A stretch of 64,000 bases of DNA from assembly GCF_004339745.1 (NCBI RefSeq), contig NZ_SMGP01000006.1, positions 248,001-312,000 on the forward strand, read 5' to 3'. Source of the DNA: Paraburkholderia sp. BL9I2N2. GTDB lineage: Bacteria; Pseudomonadota; Gammaproteobacteria; Burkholderiales; Burkholderiaceae. Positions 8,855 to 19,740 of this stretch are shown piece after piece; position 1 is the first letter of the stretch, and the number at the start of each line of letters is the position of its first letter. A program made the translations under genes and the position numbers. Below the pieces are notes generated by a model that saw nothing but the letters and a program-made list of their open reading frames with translations, was not told the DNA's origin and searched no databases.

Positions 8855-10387
8855 ATGACAGGCAGTTTCCTTCGCTTCAGAAATCTGCGCATCGGTGTGC
8901 GCCTCGCAATCGCATTCGCCCTCGCGGCCCTACTCACCGTGGTGCTCGGTACGACGGCATTCGTCAAGCTCACGAAAATCACAAATGAATGGACCGATTT
9001 TGAATCGGTCACCCTCGCCAGGCTAAAGGTTTTGCAGCACGCCAAAGGTACTTTCGGCGACGCCGTTCACAATTACAAGGACTACGTGCTTCGTGGAGGC
9101 GACTACAAGGCGAAGTTCATGGCAAACCTGGACGACATCGACGCTGCTGTCAAAACGGCCGAAACAGGAGGGCACCTCGGTTCAGATGAACAGGCAGCGA
9201 GCGTGGCACTTTTCGACTCAACAAGAGCGTATCGGGCGTCGATGGACCGACTGTCTTCGCTTGTTGAATCGGGGGCAGCGATTGAGGTTCGGGACAGGAG
9301 CGTCGCCGGCGCGGACAAACCGATTGGGAAGGCGTTGGACGCACTGATTCAGATCGTTATGCAGCGCACGACCGAACAGGGCGCGACGATTACCACGTTG
9401 GCACATGTCGCAGAAGTCGCTGTCGTGGTCGTCACAATTGCAGCGATTATTGCCGCGACATTGCTTGCCTACTTCATGACGCAAAGCATCACCCGACCGA
9501 TCGGGGCTGCCGTGACAATCGCCAGGGCAGTAGCGAACGGTGACCTCACGAGCGAGATCATCGTCGACCGGACCGACGAAACGGGACAATTGCTGGGTGC
9601 CCTGCACAGCATGAATGAGCGCGTCTCCGATGTTGTCCGTCACGTTCACCAGGCCGCTGAGTCCGTCGCGACGGCATCGGCGCAAATCTCGGCCGGCAAC
9701 GATGACCTGTCGCGGCGAACAGAGCAGCAGGCTGCGTCCCTGGAAGAAACGGCGGCAAGCATGGAGCAACTGACGGCCACCGTTAAACACACTGCCGAGA
9801 ATGCCATGCAGGCGAGCGCGTTGGCGAATGCCGCTTCCGAAGCGACGGGCGGTAGTAGCGCAGAGGTAAGTCGTGTTGCCGGGACGATGAATCAACTGGC
9901 GACCGGCGCCCAGCAAATGAGCAGCATCATTGGTGTCATCGAGGGAATAGCGTTTCAGACCAACATACTGGCGCTGAACGCGGCTGTTGAGGCCGCCCGT
10001 GCGGGAGAGCAGGGGCGTGGCTTCGCAGTGGTCGCGTCGGAGGTCCGCATGCTCGCACAACGCAGCGCGGCGGCAGCGAAAGAAATCAAGGATCTCATCC
10101 TGACTTCTAATGAACGGGTTACGAGCGGTGCGTCGCTCGCCCAAGGGGCGGGCGACTCCATGCGCCAGGTAAGCACGACCGTTGCGCGGGTTACAGCGCT
10201 CATGAGCGAAATATCAGGTGCATCCCGTGAGCAAAGCACGGGTATCGAGCAGGTTAATCAGGCAGTTACATTTATGGATGAGGCCACGCAGCAGAACGCA
10301 GCTCTCGTCGAACAGGCGTCCGCCGCCGCAGCGTCACTGGTTCGGCAGACGGTCGAGTTGAAGAAACGGATTTCTTTTTCAAGGTGA
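8855..10387 (+). CDS. methyl-accepting chemotaxis protein
   Basis: The 510-residue receptor has an N-terminal membrane helix (about residues 14-36), a periplasmic four-helix-bundle-type ligand domain, and a second membrane helix (about 185-210). A HAMP domain (SITRPIGAAVTIARAVANGDLT) follows, and then the cytoplasmic signalling domain with its hairpin tip (FQTNILALNAAVEAARAGEQGRGFAVVASEVR). It would pass ligand signals to CheW/CheA. It lacks a C-terminal CheR-docking pentapeptide. It is monocistronic, but 600 bases downstream begins a gene set with CheB and CheR domains, which may be functionally related. I chose the ATG at 8855 because it precedes the membrane helix directly. Confidence 0.93.
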   Translation: MTGSFLRFRNLRIGVRLAIAFALAALLTVVLGTTAFVKLTKITNEWTDFESVTLARLKVLQHAKGTFGDAVHNYKDYVLRGGDYKAKFMANLDDIDAAVKTAETGGHLGSDEQAASVALFDSTRAYRASMDRLSSLVESGAAIEVRDRSVAGADKPIGKALDALIQIVMQRTTEQGATITTLAHVAEVAVVVVTIAAIIAATLLAYFMTQSITRPIGAAVTIARAVANGDLTSEIIVDRTDETGQLLGALHSMNERVSDVVRHVHQAAESVATASAQISAGNDDLSRRTEQQAASLEETAASMEQLTATVKHTAENAMQASALANAASEATGGSSAEVSRVAGTMNQLATGAQQMSSIIGVIEGIAFQTNILALNAAVEAARAGEQGRGFAVVASEVRMLAQRSAAAAKEIKDLILTSNERVTSGASLAQGAGDSMRQVSTTVARVTALMSEISGASREQSTGIEQVNQAVTFMDEATQQNAALVEQASAAAASLVRQTVELKKRISFSR

Positions 10388-11000
10388 GGCCGTTAGCCAT
10401 ATCTCTGCGAGGTATTTAACCGGGTTTTCTGAAAACGAGTGCGCGCGTGAGATCCTTGTCCGACTGACTCAGGGCACGAAGTGGCCGTTCGAGCATCGGG
10501 GCGACCGTCTCTTCGTAGCCGAGCCCGGAAGTAACGCGGTCGCTCCGAGCATCACCGGCCTCGACCGGATACCGAACTTCCGTACCCGACCCGCTGCCGC
10601 CGTTCAGCGATTTCCCGTGAACGTCTCAGCCGTGGTCAAAAACGGCCATTGGACTGATCGCCAAGCCATATTCAAGCGGGGCGCGCCCATCCTGGATGTA
10701 ATCGCTGCCGACGGTCTATAACCTGATCGCCCCATTGATCAAACAGGCGCAATGTTTGACAAGAGCCTTTGCATACCGCTATGCAGCAAGGTCAACGGCA
10801 GTCGATGGGAATGTCCAGTCCTGATGGCTGGATCGTCAATAATCCGCGAGGCCGGTCAGGAACGATACGGCCTCGGCGTGGCGACACTCTTCATGCCAAC
10901 CCGCGGCCAGTCAGTATGGGGCGCCTGTCGATACGCCAATAGACGCGGATGGGACAAGGTAGTACCGTAGGGTGCCTATACTGCGGAGATAGTACGACCT
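10388..11000. other. intergenic, nothing supported
   Basis: 613 bases between the chemoreceptor and the ParD-like gene show several short frames without ribosome sites or domains. No strong promoter or terminator stood out. Confidence 0.4.
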
Positions 11001-11255
11001 ATGTCGAGCAAATACGCCCTCAGCGTGTCGCTGACGGAGCACCTGTGCCACTTCGTCGACACTCAGGTGGCCTCTGGCCGTTACCGCACGGCAAGCGAGG
11101 TGGTGCGGGAGGCGCTTCGCCTGCTGGAATCGCAATTTTCGAGCCCGGCGCCGACCGCCCAAAACGCTGTCGCGTCAGGCGACGCCAACGGGGCCAAAGC
11201 CGTTGAAACCAACGCTCGCCCATTGCAGGCGCAAAAGCGCGGGAGGGGTCTGTGA
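11001..11255 (+). CDS. ParD/CopG-type ribbon-helix-helix protein (orphan antitoxin-like)
   Basis: The 84-residue protein begins SSKYALSVSLTEHLCHFVDTQ and continues GRYRTASEVVREALRLLE, the ParD-type ribbon-helix-helix DNA-binding and dimerisation domain. The tail after residue 46 is low in complexity. A ParD antitoxin would normally be followed by parE; here the next gene is the CheB-CheR-kinase hybrid, whose GTG start overlaps this stop (GTGA). No toxin gene is present on either side. It may be an autoregulator recruited to the signalling operon or a leftover of a lost toxin-antitoxin pair. Confidence 0.75.
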   Translation: MSSKYALSVSLTEHLCHFVDTQVASGRYRTASEVVREALRLLESQFSSPAPTAQNAVASGDANGAKAVETNARPLQAQKRGRGL

Positions 11256-14200
11256 ACGACGTGTTGCGGTTCCCGGTTACCGGCGTCGGCGCCTCAGCCG
11301 GAGGCATTGAAGCGCTGGACGGCTTCTTTCGCGGGATGCCCGCGGAGCCCGGCGTCGCTGTTGTCGTCGTCACGCATCTCGGCCCGGACCGTGAAAGCCT
11401 GCTGCACGAGATCATGACGCGATATACGGCGCTACCGGTGCAGGTCGCGGCCGACGGCATGCAGCTCGAGATAAACAGCGTCTACGTGGCGCCATCCAAT
11501 GTGGTCCTCGGGGTCGAGAATGGCCATCTGCGGGTTCGTGCGCAAAATACGGGCCGGCGCGAGCGCAAGCCCATTGACATCTTTTTCAGCGAACTGGCAA
11601 GCGATCGGGGTGAATTGGCGGTAGGCATCGTCCTGTCCGGCGGCGATTCCGACGGTACGCTCGGCGTCAAGGCGGTCAAGGAGCGCGGCGGGCTGACCAT
11701 GGCTCAGATCGCCGACGGATTCGGTCCTCAACATGCGAGCATGCCCGAAAGCGCGATCGCTACGGGTCTCGTCGACTTTGCTATCCCCGTCGAGCAGATG
11801 GGAGCAAAGCTCGCCGAATTCGCCCGTAGCACCTATGTGCTGGACGATATCGCCTTCAAGGCGCGAAGCGCGGCGGAACAGCAACAGCTAGATGACGCGA
11901 GAAAGGAGCTCTACGGCATCCTGCGCGGCCAGCTTGGCCATGACTTTAGTGGCTACAAAACGAACACTTTCATGCGTCGCGTGCAGCGGCGTATGCAGGT
12001 AATCCATGTCGAGGCAATCGATGCCTACGTCGAACACCTGAAGCGCGATCCGCAGGAAGTTGGCGCATTGTTTCGCGACCTGCTCATCAACGTGACCAAC
12101 TTCTTCCGCGATGCGGATGCGTTCGAGAAGCTCGCAAGTACCGTCATCCCGAAACTTTTTGAGCAGCGCGGCGCGGACGAGGTGGTGCGCGTCTGGGTCC
12201 CGGATGCGCGACCGGCGAAGAGGTCTACTCGCTCGGTATCCTGCTGCGCGAACACATGGACCGGCTTGCCGTCGTGCCCCGGGTGCAGATATTTGCAAGT
12301 GATATCGACGAACATGCCCTGGCAGTCGCGCGCGCGGCCAAATATCCGGGGCAGCTACTCGACAGCGTCTCGCCCGAACGCCGGGACCGTTTTTTTATTC
12401 CCGATGGCGCGAGTTATGTCGTGGCGAAAGAGGTGCGCGATCTGTGCATCTTCTCGCCGCACAGCGTGATCCGTGACCCACCTTTTTCCCGGATCGATCT
12501 GGTGTCCTGCCGCAACCTGCTGATCTATTTCGGCCAGGATGTGCAGGGGCAGGTCATTCCGACGTTCCACTATGCGTTGCGTCCCGACGGCTACCTGTTT
12601 CTCGGTACGTCGGAGAGTGTCAGCCAGTTCGACGACCTGTTCGCTCCGGTCGAGAAAAAACATCGTATTTTCCGCCGGCGTTCGGTGCCTGCTCCGCACG
12701 TTCGGCTGCCGCTGATGGTCTCGTCAATGCGCGGCGGTCACGCAGGCGAGCTGACGGCGCGGCGTACGGATGTCGGTGCTGTCGCGCTGCGCCAGATGGT
12801 GGATGCCCAGGTGCTTGAGCGGTTCTCGCCGCCCCACGTACTGGTCAATCGCGACGGCGACGTTGCGTACTACTCGGCGCGAACCGGGAAATATCTTGAG
12901 CCGCCTGCCGGCATTCCCTCTCGTCAGATATTCACGATGGCGCGCAAGGGCATCCGCCTCGAACTGCGCACCGTGTTCCGCGAGGCGGTTGAGTCCGGTC
13001 GTTCAGTAACCCGGGAAGGCATCCCGGTCGAGGAAGACGACGGACGCGTCCAGATGGTGAATGTCACTGTCGAGCCGCTGGGCAGCAAACCCGGCGTCGA
13101 GCCGCTTTTCCTGATCCTGTTCATCGATCAAGGGGCGGTGCTGAGCCGCGAGGAAGCACTGGACCGCGCTCATGCCGCGCACGACGGCACGGCGGCGCAG
13201 ACGGAACGGGAACTGCGCGACACGCGCGAGCGCCTGCAATCCGTAATCGAGGAGTATGAGACCGCACTGGAGGAACTCAAGTCGTCGAACGAGGAACTGG
13301 TCTCGGTCAATGAGGAGATGCAGTCCACCAATGAAGAGCTGGAAGCGTCGAAGGAGGAGCTTGTCTCGCTCAACGAGGAACTGCACACCGTCAATAGCGA
13401 ACTGAACAGGAAGATCGAAGCGCTCGATCGCGCGAACAGCGACCTGCAGAACCTGTTCGAGAGCACGGCGGTCGCCACGGTGTTTCTGGACCGGCACCTG
13501 GTGATTCGCAGCTTCACGCCTGCCATGACGGACGTGTTCAATATCCGCCCGGCCGACCGGGGACGGCCCATTACCGACCTGGCAAGTCCGCTGAATATGC
13601 CGGAGCTTGCCAGCGATATCGCGCGCACGGTCAATGAAGGCGAAGTGATCGAACGCCGCATCGACAGCAAGGACCGGATGATCAATTACCTGGTCCGTCT
13701 CTCGCCTTATCGCAATGGCGACCGGCGTCCCGAAGGTGTGGTGGTCACGTTCCTGAATGTCACCGGTCTGACCCACGCCGAGACACGCCAGAAAGTGCTC
13801 ATTGCGGAACTCCAGCACCGCACGCGCAACCTTCTTGCGCTCGTCGAGTCAGTCGCCCGTCAGACGTTGCCGAAGGATGCCTCCGTCGAGGCGTTCATCG
13901 CCCGGTTGCGTGCCTTGGGACGGCTCCAGGGGCTCCTCGGAAAGGCCTCGGGCGAGCATATCGATCTGGCTGATATTGTGCACATGGAGATTGAAACCAT
14001 TGCCGGGATCGACGCCGATAATATTGCGATCACCGGCCCGGGCGTTCCCCTCGGCCTTCAATATGTCCAGAACGTTGCGCTGGCCATCCACGAACTCGCA
14101 ACAAACGCGCTGAAGTACGGGGCGCTGAAAAACAGACAGGGACAGCTCGATATCCGGTGGCGGGTCGAGAACCCGAACCAGGACCAGTCGTTGCTATTGC

Positions 14201-14394
14201 TGGAGTGGCGCGAGAGTGGCCTGCCCGTTCCGCCCGATTCCACCAAGCGCGGGTACGGACGACAGCTGATCGAAGAGGCCCTGGCGTACTCGTTGCGCGC
14301 CAAGGCGGAATTGAGTTTCGGTGCCGACGGCGTTTCATGCCGGATTGAAATGCCGTTCGAACAAAAAAGCCGCCTCGCTGGCGACCAGAGCTGA
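11252..14394 (+). pseudogene. CheB-CheR-PAS-HWE histidine kinase hybrid with one frameshift
   Basis: Read through one frameshift, this is a protein of about 1,047 residues. In order it has a CheB methylesterase domain (GASAGGI Ser, THLGPD His, GGDSDGTLG Asp), a CheR methyltransferase domain (RDLLINVTNFFRD; SAM site CATGEE restored), a Glu-rich coiled coil (ELKSSNEELVSVNEEM), a PAS domain and a C-terminal HWE kinase (ELQHRTRNLLA; HELATNALKYGAL). The frame is lost near 12200, where GTCCCGGATGC would need one more C to read PGCATGEE. Both halves are otherwise intact. The GTG start has GGAGGGG upstream. A response regulator gene follows 10 bases on. The shift may be a sequencing error in a C run or a real lesion splitting the gene. 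Confidence 0.88.
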
Positions 14395-14404
14395 GGAAAA
14401 CCGG

Positions 14405-14779
14405 ATGGAACCGGGTACAGACATTCAGGGACGTCGGGTACTGATCGTCGAAGACGACTTCGTCGTCGCGCAGGCGTTGTGCGGCCTGATCGAAGATGCG
14501 GGGGCCAAGGTCATCGGCCCCATCGGCTGGCTGGACGAAGCGCTCGCGTACGTCAGGTCCAATGAAGACAAATTCGACAGTGCAGTACTCGATGTGAACC
14601 TGCATGGCGAAAAGTCATACGCGATCGCAGACTGGCTCGTTGAGCGCAATGTGCGCTTTGTCTTCACGACCGGCTATGGCGCTGACGCTCTGGACCCCGC
14701 CTACGCCAGCTATCCCCGCTGCGAGAAGCCGTTCGATCCACATGTGCTTTTCAGGGCGATTGCTTCCCGCGCCCCATGA
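14405..14779 (+). CDS. single-domain response regulator
   Basis: The 124-residue protein is a lone receiver domain: VLIVEDDFVVAQAL supplies the acidic pair, SAVLDVNL the phosphoacceptor Asp, FVFTTGYG the Thr, and PRCEKPFD the Lys. There is no output domain. It lies 10 bases after the HWE kinase hybrid, so it is its likely phosphorylation partner; HWE kinases often work with such CheY-like proteins. The start at 14405 fits a GAGGAAAACCGG site upstream. Confidence 0.88.
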   Translation: MEPGTDIQGRRVLIVEDDFVVAQALCGLIEDAGAKVIGPIGWLDEALAYVRSNEDKFDSAVLDVNLHGEKSYAIADWLVERNVRFVFTTGYGADALDPAYASYPRCEKPFDPHVLFRAIASRAP

Positions 14780-15258
14780 TGCCAGTGGCCTGACCTTCCG
14801 GACCACCGGTCAATACCCAAGACAGCTGCCAGTATGCCAATCGACCTTTAAGATCGATCCGCGCTGTTCAACATCTTGTGAGCAAGCGGCGGGTTGCAAG
14901 CGGTCAACGGCCACTCGCCGGCACCCCGCAACTGCCCGTTCATGGCCGGCTAGCGCCTGACGTATCGACCGGGAAAGGTCATCCGCATCGACGTGTATTC
15001 GTCGAGTTAGCCGCAAAGCGCAGTCCTGTCGCTAACGCATATTTGCGGTGGAAACTGCGCTTTCCGATGAAACCGCACCCTCGCTGAACAAGCCGCTGAA
15101 ATTCCGGCAAGCCCTGCTGCGATGCGAAGAGTCAGATTTAACACGGACCGAACCGAAGTAACGTTTTTATTGCGTCCTACGCTTGCTGCATGCCGGCTCC
15201 TTCGATCGTCAGAAAATTTGCGGCAACTCCGTTCTCCAGAGAGAGCCTGCGTTGACAC
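14780..15258. other. intergenic; possible location of one transposon end
   Basis: 479 bases without a supported gene lie between the response regulator and tniQ. If the Tn7-like element has no cargo, one transposon end should be here, but I found no terminal repeat shared with the region upstream of tnsA. Confidence 0.35.
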
Positions 15259-16761
15259 TCACACGGCAACAACAGATTTCGGATCGCCTTCAACGGTGTT
15301 CGCGGGGGTGAAGACCGGGCAAGCGTCGTATCGCGGCAGCACAGCCGAAACGCTGTATCCCGGTGCTATCGGCTGATTGACGTGCTCCGGAGGTCGAGGC
15401 GAAAGAGACGAAGCCGGGCCGTCGCCCGCATTCCCGATGGCGAGCAAAAGCCCTGCATGATGTTTTTCATGTGCAAGGCCGCCGGGTGTGGTGCTGGCCA
15501 AAACGCGGATACCTCGCTTGAGCTGGAGCGACATTAGTCGGAATTGTGCGGGATCATCGGGCCGGTCACGGCCCCCCGCGACCACTTCGCGCTGCGGGAA
15601 GTCATGGACGGGAAACGGCCACCACACAATGCGCTCATGACTGCGCGCCTGCTGCGCTTCATGGAGGAAAGTGCGCAAACTGTCGAGACATGCGATTGCG
15701 AACAGATGTAGCGTGAACCATCTGCTCGTTGACTCGCTCCATTCGCCTGGCGCGATCGGCGCATAACGCGACAGCCAGACGACGATCCCGAGCGGGCCAT
15801 GAAGCGGTGGATGCAGCAGCGCCTCGGGAACGCCAAAGCCCTCCCATTTCGTGCGCCACCGCAGCACCGCCTGTGCGACCGGACAGAATGGCGGCGTCGA
15901 GCGGCCATCCATCCTCCAGCGCAGATGGCGGGCGGCCGACGCAATGCACCCGTGATGCTGGCCACCGTAGTCACGCATGATCTGACGCCTGATGGCCTTG
16001 TAGCAGCTGCGCGCTCCCGACAGCACTTCATCGCCCAGAGCGGCTGCGTCAGGGAACAGCGTGCACGGTGCATACCCGGCCACTTCGCTTTCCTCGGACC
16101 TGCGTACGTTCCACACGCCGTCCGAATCAGATTGCGGACCATCTTGCATAACGCGACGCTGGTCGGCGGCCCATCGCGAAAGCACGCGCCGATACGCACC
16201 GTCGACCCGCAGGTCATCAAGACCGCGCGACGGTGCAATCCAGGGCGTACCGCAGGATGGACAGGAGAACGGCGCCCGGAAGACATCTGGTCGCAGCCGG
16301 AAGGGAATCTCGAGGGCACATTGGGGGCAACACTCCTCCAGCGGAGTGTGGTGCACGGGGCAGGAACGGCAGGTCCGCAGCTGGAACACAGTCAGATGGA
16401 CACCCTCGCGGGCGCACCGTGCGCACCAGCGCAGCGTTGGCACGGCGATCACGCGCGCCAGATGCGACGGCATGACGAACGCGCGCGCGATGTCTTCCAG
16501 CGGAAGCCGAAGCACATCCGTCAGGCGTCGCACATCAAATTGCCGAGCGTCGCGCAGATCGATGCTCCCTGATACCGACCGCCGCCCTTCACGCCAGCCG
16601 AAACAGTCCGCGAGGCCGGTGCACGACAGCGCGTTGAGCCGCTGGAATTTGGCGAGAAGCGCAAATGCAGATTGCCCGGTGGCGTGCCATTCATCACGCC
16701 AGCACCACAGGCCGGGCGATTCATGTTCAGGGTCTGGCACAAGGATATGGAAGCGCTTCAT
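15259..16761 (-). CDS. tniQ: TniQ/TnsD-like target selection protein
   Basis: The 500-residue protein begins with the TniQ domain (FALLAKFQRLNALS near residue 33) and has zinc-finger clusters CARCAREG, CRSCPVHHTPLEECCPQC and CPSCGTPW, which are diagnostic of TniQ/TnsD. The long C-terminal region after residue 240 is TnsD-like and may determine target DNA. TniQ proteins link TnsC to a chosen site. Its ATG overlaps the tnsC stop (ATGA). The frame is intact. The final 50 residues are low in complexity. The family is clear, but the attachment target cannot be inferred. Confidence 0.85.
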   Translation of the reverse strand: MKRFHILVPDPEHESPGLWCWRDEWHATGQSAFALLAKFQRLNALSCTGLADCFGWREGRRSVSGSIDLRDARQFDVRRLTDVLRLPLEDIARAFVMPSHLARVIAVPTLRWCARCAREGVHLTVFQLRTCRSCPVHHTPLEECCPQCALEIPFRLRPDVFRAPFSCPSCGTPWIAPSRGLDDLRVDGAYRRVLSRWAADQRRVMQDGPQSDSDGVWNVRRSEESEVAGYAPCTLFPDAAALGDEVLSGARSCYKAIRRQIMRDYGGQHHGCIASAARHLRWRMDGRSTPPFCPVAQAVLRWRTKWEGFGVPEALLHPPLHGPLGIVVWLSRYAPIAPGEWSESTSRWFTLHLFAIACLDSLRTFLHEAQQARSHERIVWWPFPVHDFPQREVVAGGRDRPDDPAQFRLMSLQLKRGIRVLASTTPGGLAHEKHHAGLLLAIGNAGDGPASSLSPRPPEHVNQPIAPGYSVSAVLPRYDACPVFTPANTVEGDPKSVVAV

Positions 16762-17754
16762 GATCCGTATGCAGCCTCGTCGACAAAGATGATGCGCAAC
16801 TCCTCAAGTGCGGCGACGAAATTCGACTCGTCCACCGCCTGTGACCAGCAAGCCGGGCTCAGCGCGAAGTCTGCAGCGTCGTGCTGCATGTTGTCGGTCA
16901 GCGCAATTTCCACCGTGCGGGCCAGATATTCCGTCGGAATCTCCATCGTGAAATCGAACCGCGCGCGCCGATGCGCGGCATCGAACGCCTCCCACAACAC
17001 CCCGTGCTGCTTACCCAGGCGAAAACCGGTATCGAATGCACGTTGCAGAAAGAAGCGCGTATAGGGCCATTCACTGCGATCCGGAAAAGTCGACGTGTCA
17101 TACGCACCGAGCGACATCTTCAAATCATCAGCGGAACGGAAGCCTTCGAAGCGCAACTCGTCAATCATGAAACGGGACACGATCTGAGATGTATCGACGC
17201 TTTGCCGGAACGAGCTCTTGCGGTTCAGGATGCCCGGTTGACCGACGAGAAACGTGAACATCCGGACGCCTCGGCGCTCCAGTTCGTCCTGTACATCGCG
17301 CAGCCATTCGTAGTGCTCAAGTTCCAGACGCTGCGCCTCGTCGACGAACACGATCAGTTTGCTGCCAGCCGCACGTTCTACCAGTTCAGCCAGCTTGTGA
17401 TAAAGACGCAGCCGGCGCTGCAACGCCGTGCCACTATCCGGGCGCTCGTGTTGTGCCGCCTTCAGCAGCATGCCAAAAAAACAGGGCTTCCGAACGCGAC
17501 GGATTGCGCGGCATGCCGATCGTCAGGATCGCTGCGCGAGGCAGTTCAAGACGTAGAAGCCGGACGCAGTACCGGATCGCGTACGTTTTGCCCCAGCGGG
17601 TATGCCCAAAGATCAGGGCACCGGCGACGCCACGCCGGATGCACTGGCGCACGCGTGCATACATCGCCGCGATCGCCGGCGTCGGCACCATGTACGTCTG
17701 GTTCGCGAGCGGATGTTCCGATGGATCCACGGGACGTTGCAACGAGTCAGGCAT
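16758..17754 (-). pseudogene. tnsC: TnsC/TniB AAA ATPase with a T7-run frameshift
   Basis: Read through one frameshift, this is a 331-residue AAA+ ATPase: Walker A GHTRWGKT, Walker B VFVDEAQRL, and downstream the QPGILNRKSSFRQ segment typical of TniB/TnsC. The frame breaks at a run of seven T on the coding strand (plus-strand A7, 17475-17481). With six T the sequence would read EALFFGMLLKAAQ and continue in the second frame. TnsC regulates the transposase and marks the target. The T7 run could be an assembly error, a true mutation, or a slippery site that restores some full-length protein. It starts three bases after the tnsB stop. Confidence 0.82.
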
Positions 17755-17757
17755 CAG

Positions 17758-19740
17758 TCACCCGAACGTGAAGATCTTCGTGAGCCACGGTGGCGACGGC
17801 GCGGTTTTCGCGGGAAAGTCCGTCACCGGCGCTTCACTGGTCCCAGCTGCGCTCGCGTCTGCGACATCCGGCGGAGGCAATCCCTGATGCGACTTCGCCC
17901 GGTCCGTCAGCATGCGCGCCAGGTCGTTGGCGTCGCGCGTATGGCTTCGCGCCTGTTCTTTCTTGTAGGCAAACCACGCGCTAACGGGATCGCTGCCCTC
18001 CCGAACCGCCAGCTTTCGCTGGTGAATCAGTGAAAAGATTTCCTGCCGCACACGCAGCGAATGTGGCGTGAAGCACCACGGCCGCGCCGCGGTCAGCACG
18101 CCGAGTTCGGATCCGTCCATATGGAACGCGTGCAGATGCCGGATATCCTTGATGTTGAAATAGATGCGGAGCTGCTTGCCGATCAGTCCTGCGATGCCCG
18201 ACAGCACGCGGCTGTCATAGCGCACGTGCTCAAAATTGATGTGGGGGCGCTCGCCGCGGCTAACGTTCCCGCGAATGGTGACAACACGAGCTTCCTGAAG
18301 AAGGCATAAGGTGCTGCGCCGGGCCACCGGTAGCGTACGCAACAGACCCTCCCCTTTCGCGAGCAGAAACTGCATGGCCTCCAGCGGGGTACGCCCGCCC
18401 AGTCCTCCATGCGGTTCGCCGTTGTAATTAGCCAGAACCACGTCGATTACATCCTCGAGCTCGTCGAGGGTCATCATCAGCGAGGTATTGCCGCCGACAT
18501 CGTTGAGTGCGCGTTCGACCGCGTGCGGATCGCTGCCAGTGGTGGCCGGCAACCTGTGAGCGAAATGCGACGCAAGCTGATCAAAGAAGCGCTCGATCAG
18601 CGCCCGTTCGTTCTTCTGACCCAGTGGCCCGTTGTCGGTCGCGCAGCCGACCACCTGGGTCAGACGCTCAAGCGTCGCACTTGCGAAATGGGACTTTGCG
18701 GCGTCGAAGCGAAACGTGCCCCAGCATGCCCACGCCGCTTCGGGAATCACCGCGGACGGGAACCCTCCGCCCGGCCGGATAGTCAGCGCCGGAATCTTCG
18801 ACGCGCGTACTGTGTGTGGCATCAGGCTGGCCTGCAGGGCCACAGCAATGTCGTCCTTGTTATATTCGTGGCCCAGCGAAAGCGTATAGCCAATCACGGC
18901 GCGCGTTGCCACGTCGAGCAGCAGCAGGATCCAGATCCTGTGCAGCACAAGCAGCGTTTCGAAACCAAACGGGTCATCAATGCGCAGTGTCAGGCGCACG
19001 TCGACCTTGTGACCGTCGAACTCGACTACCTCGTAGGGACGGGTCGCCGGTTTGCGCACGGTTTCGGGATCGTCCCGCCAACGATGGCCAATCTGCCGGG
19101 CACCTGCTGCCCGGGCCGCAGCGTCGAAATTCCGGTTTGCCAGCGTGTGGACGTACGTGGCAAGCGATCGCTCACCGAGGTATTTCTGGTTGAATGGATA
19201 TTCATGAGCCTGAATGCCCGCCTGCCGGCACTGCGCAAGAAAGCCCCCGTGCAGTCGCCACAGCTGGCGATGCACTTCGGTCAGCTCCGCGTGCTTCCGG
19301 CTTCGTTCAGTGACCTTGCGTTCGATCCAGCGCGCGATGTCCGGATAACGCTGCAGCAATTGGGTGAAGGCGCCGCTGGCATTACTTGCGATGTCTTCAC
19401 GGAATGGCTTGACCAGCGAGCGGCGATCATAGGGCCGCGTGTGCTGATAAGGAATTAGCGCGCGACAGCCGAAGATGCGCCCGTCCTCGTGCTGCGTGAT
19501 GCATCGCTCGAAGACACGATACAGGTCGTTAAAACCAATGCCGGTTGCCCGGCTAATTTCGCGCAGAGGGGTGTGCCCATCGACAAACAGTGTCATCGCC
19601 CTGATTCAGCGCTGCAGCAGCTCGCGCCCTTTATCAGAGAGCGCATTGTCGTCAGCGGGTGGCCACTGCCCGACATCCATCAGAGCCTGCGGAATGGACT
19701 GGCGATCGAACCGCAACGCACCGAATGCGATCGTTTTCAC
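17758..19740 (-). pseudogene. tnsB: TnsB/TniA DDE transposase interrupted by an in-frame TGA
   Basis: The likely start is a GTG at 19740, coupled to the tnsA stop (GTGA) and preceded by GGAG. The frame (VKTIAFGALRFDRQSIPQAL) resembles the TnsB N-terminus, meets TGA at codon 45 (19608-19606), then resumes in the same frame as IRAMTLFVDGHTPLREISRATG. An ATG at 19596 could restart translation to give 612 residues. Counted from that ATG, catalytic acids are D194 (VEFDGHKV), D298 (FRFDAAKSHF) and E335 (ALIERFF), a 36-residue D-E spacing as expected. The Mu-type C-terminal domain follows. Loss of the first 48 residues may affect end binding. Confidence 0.85.
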
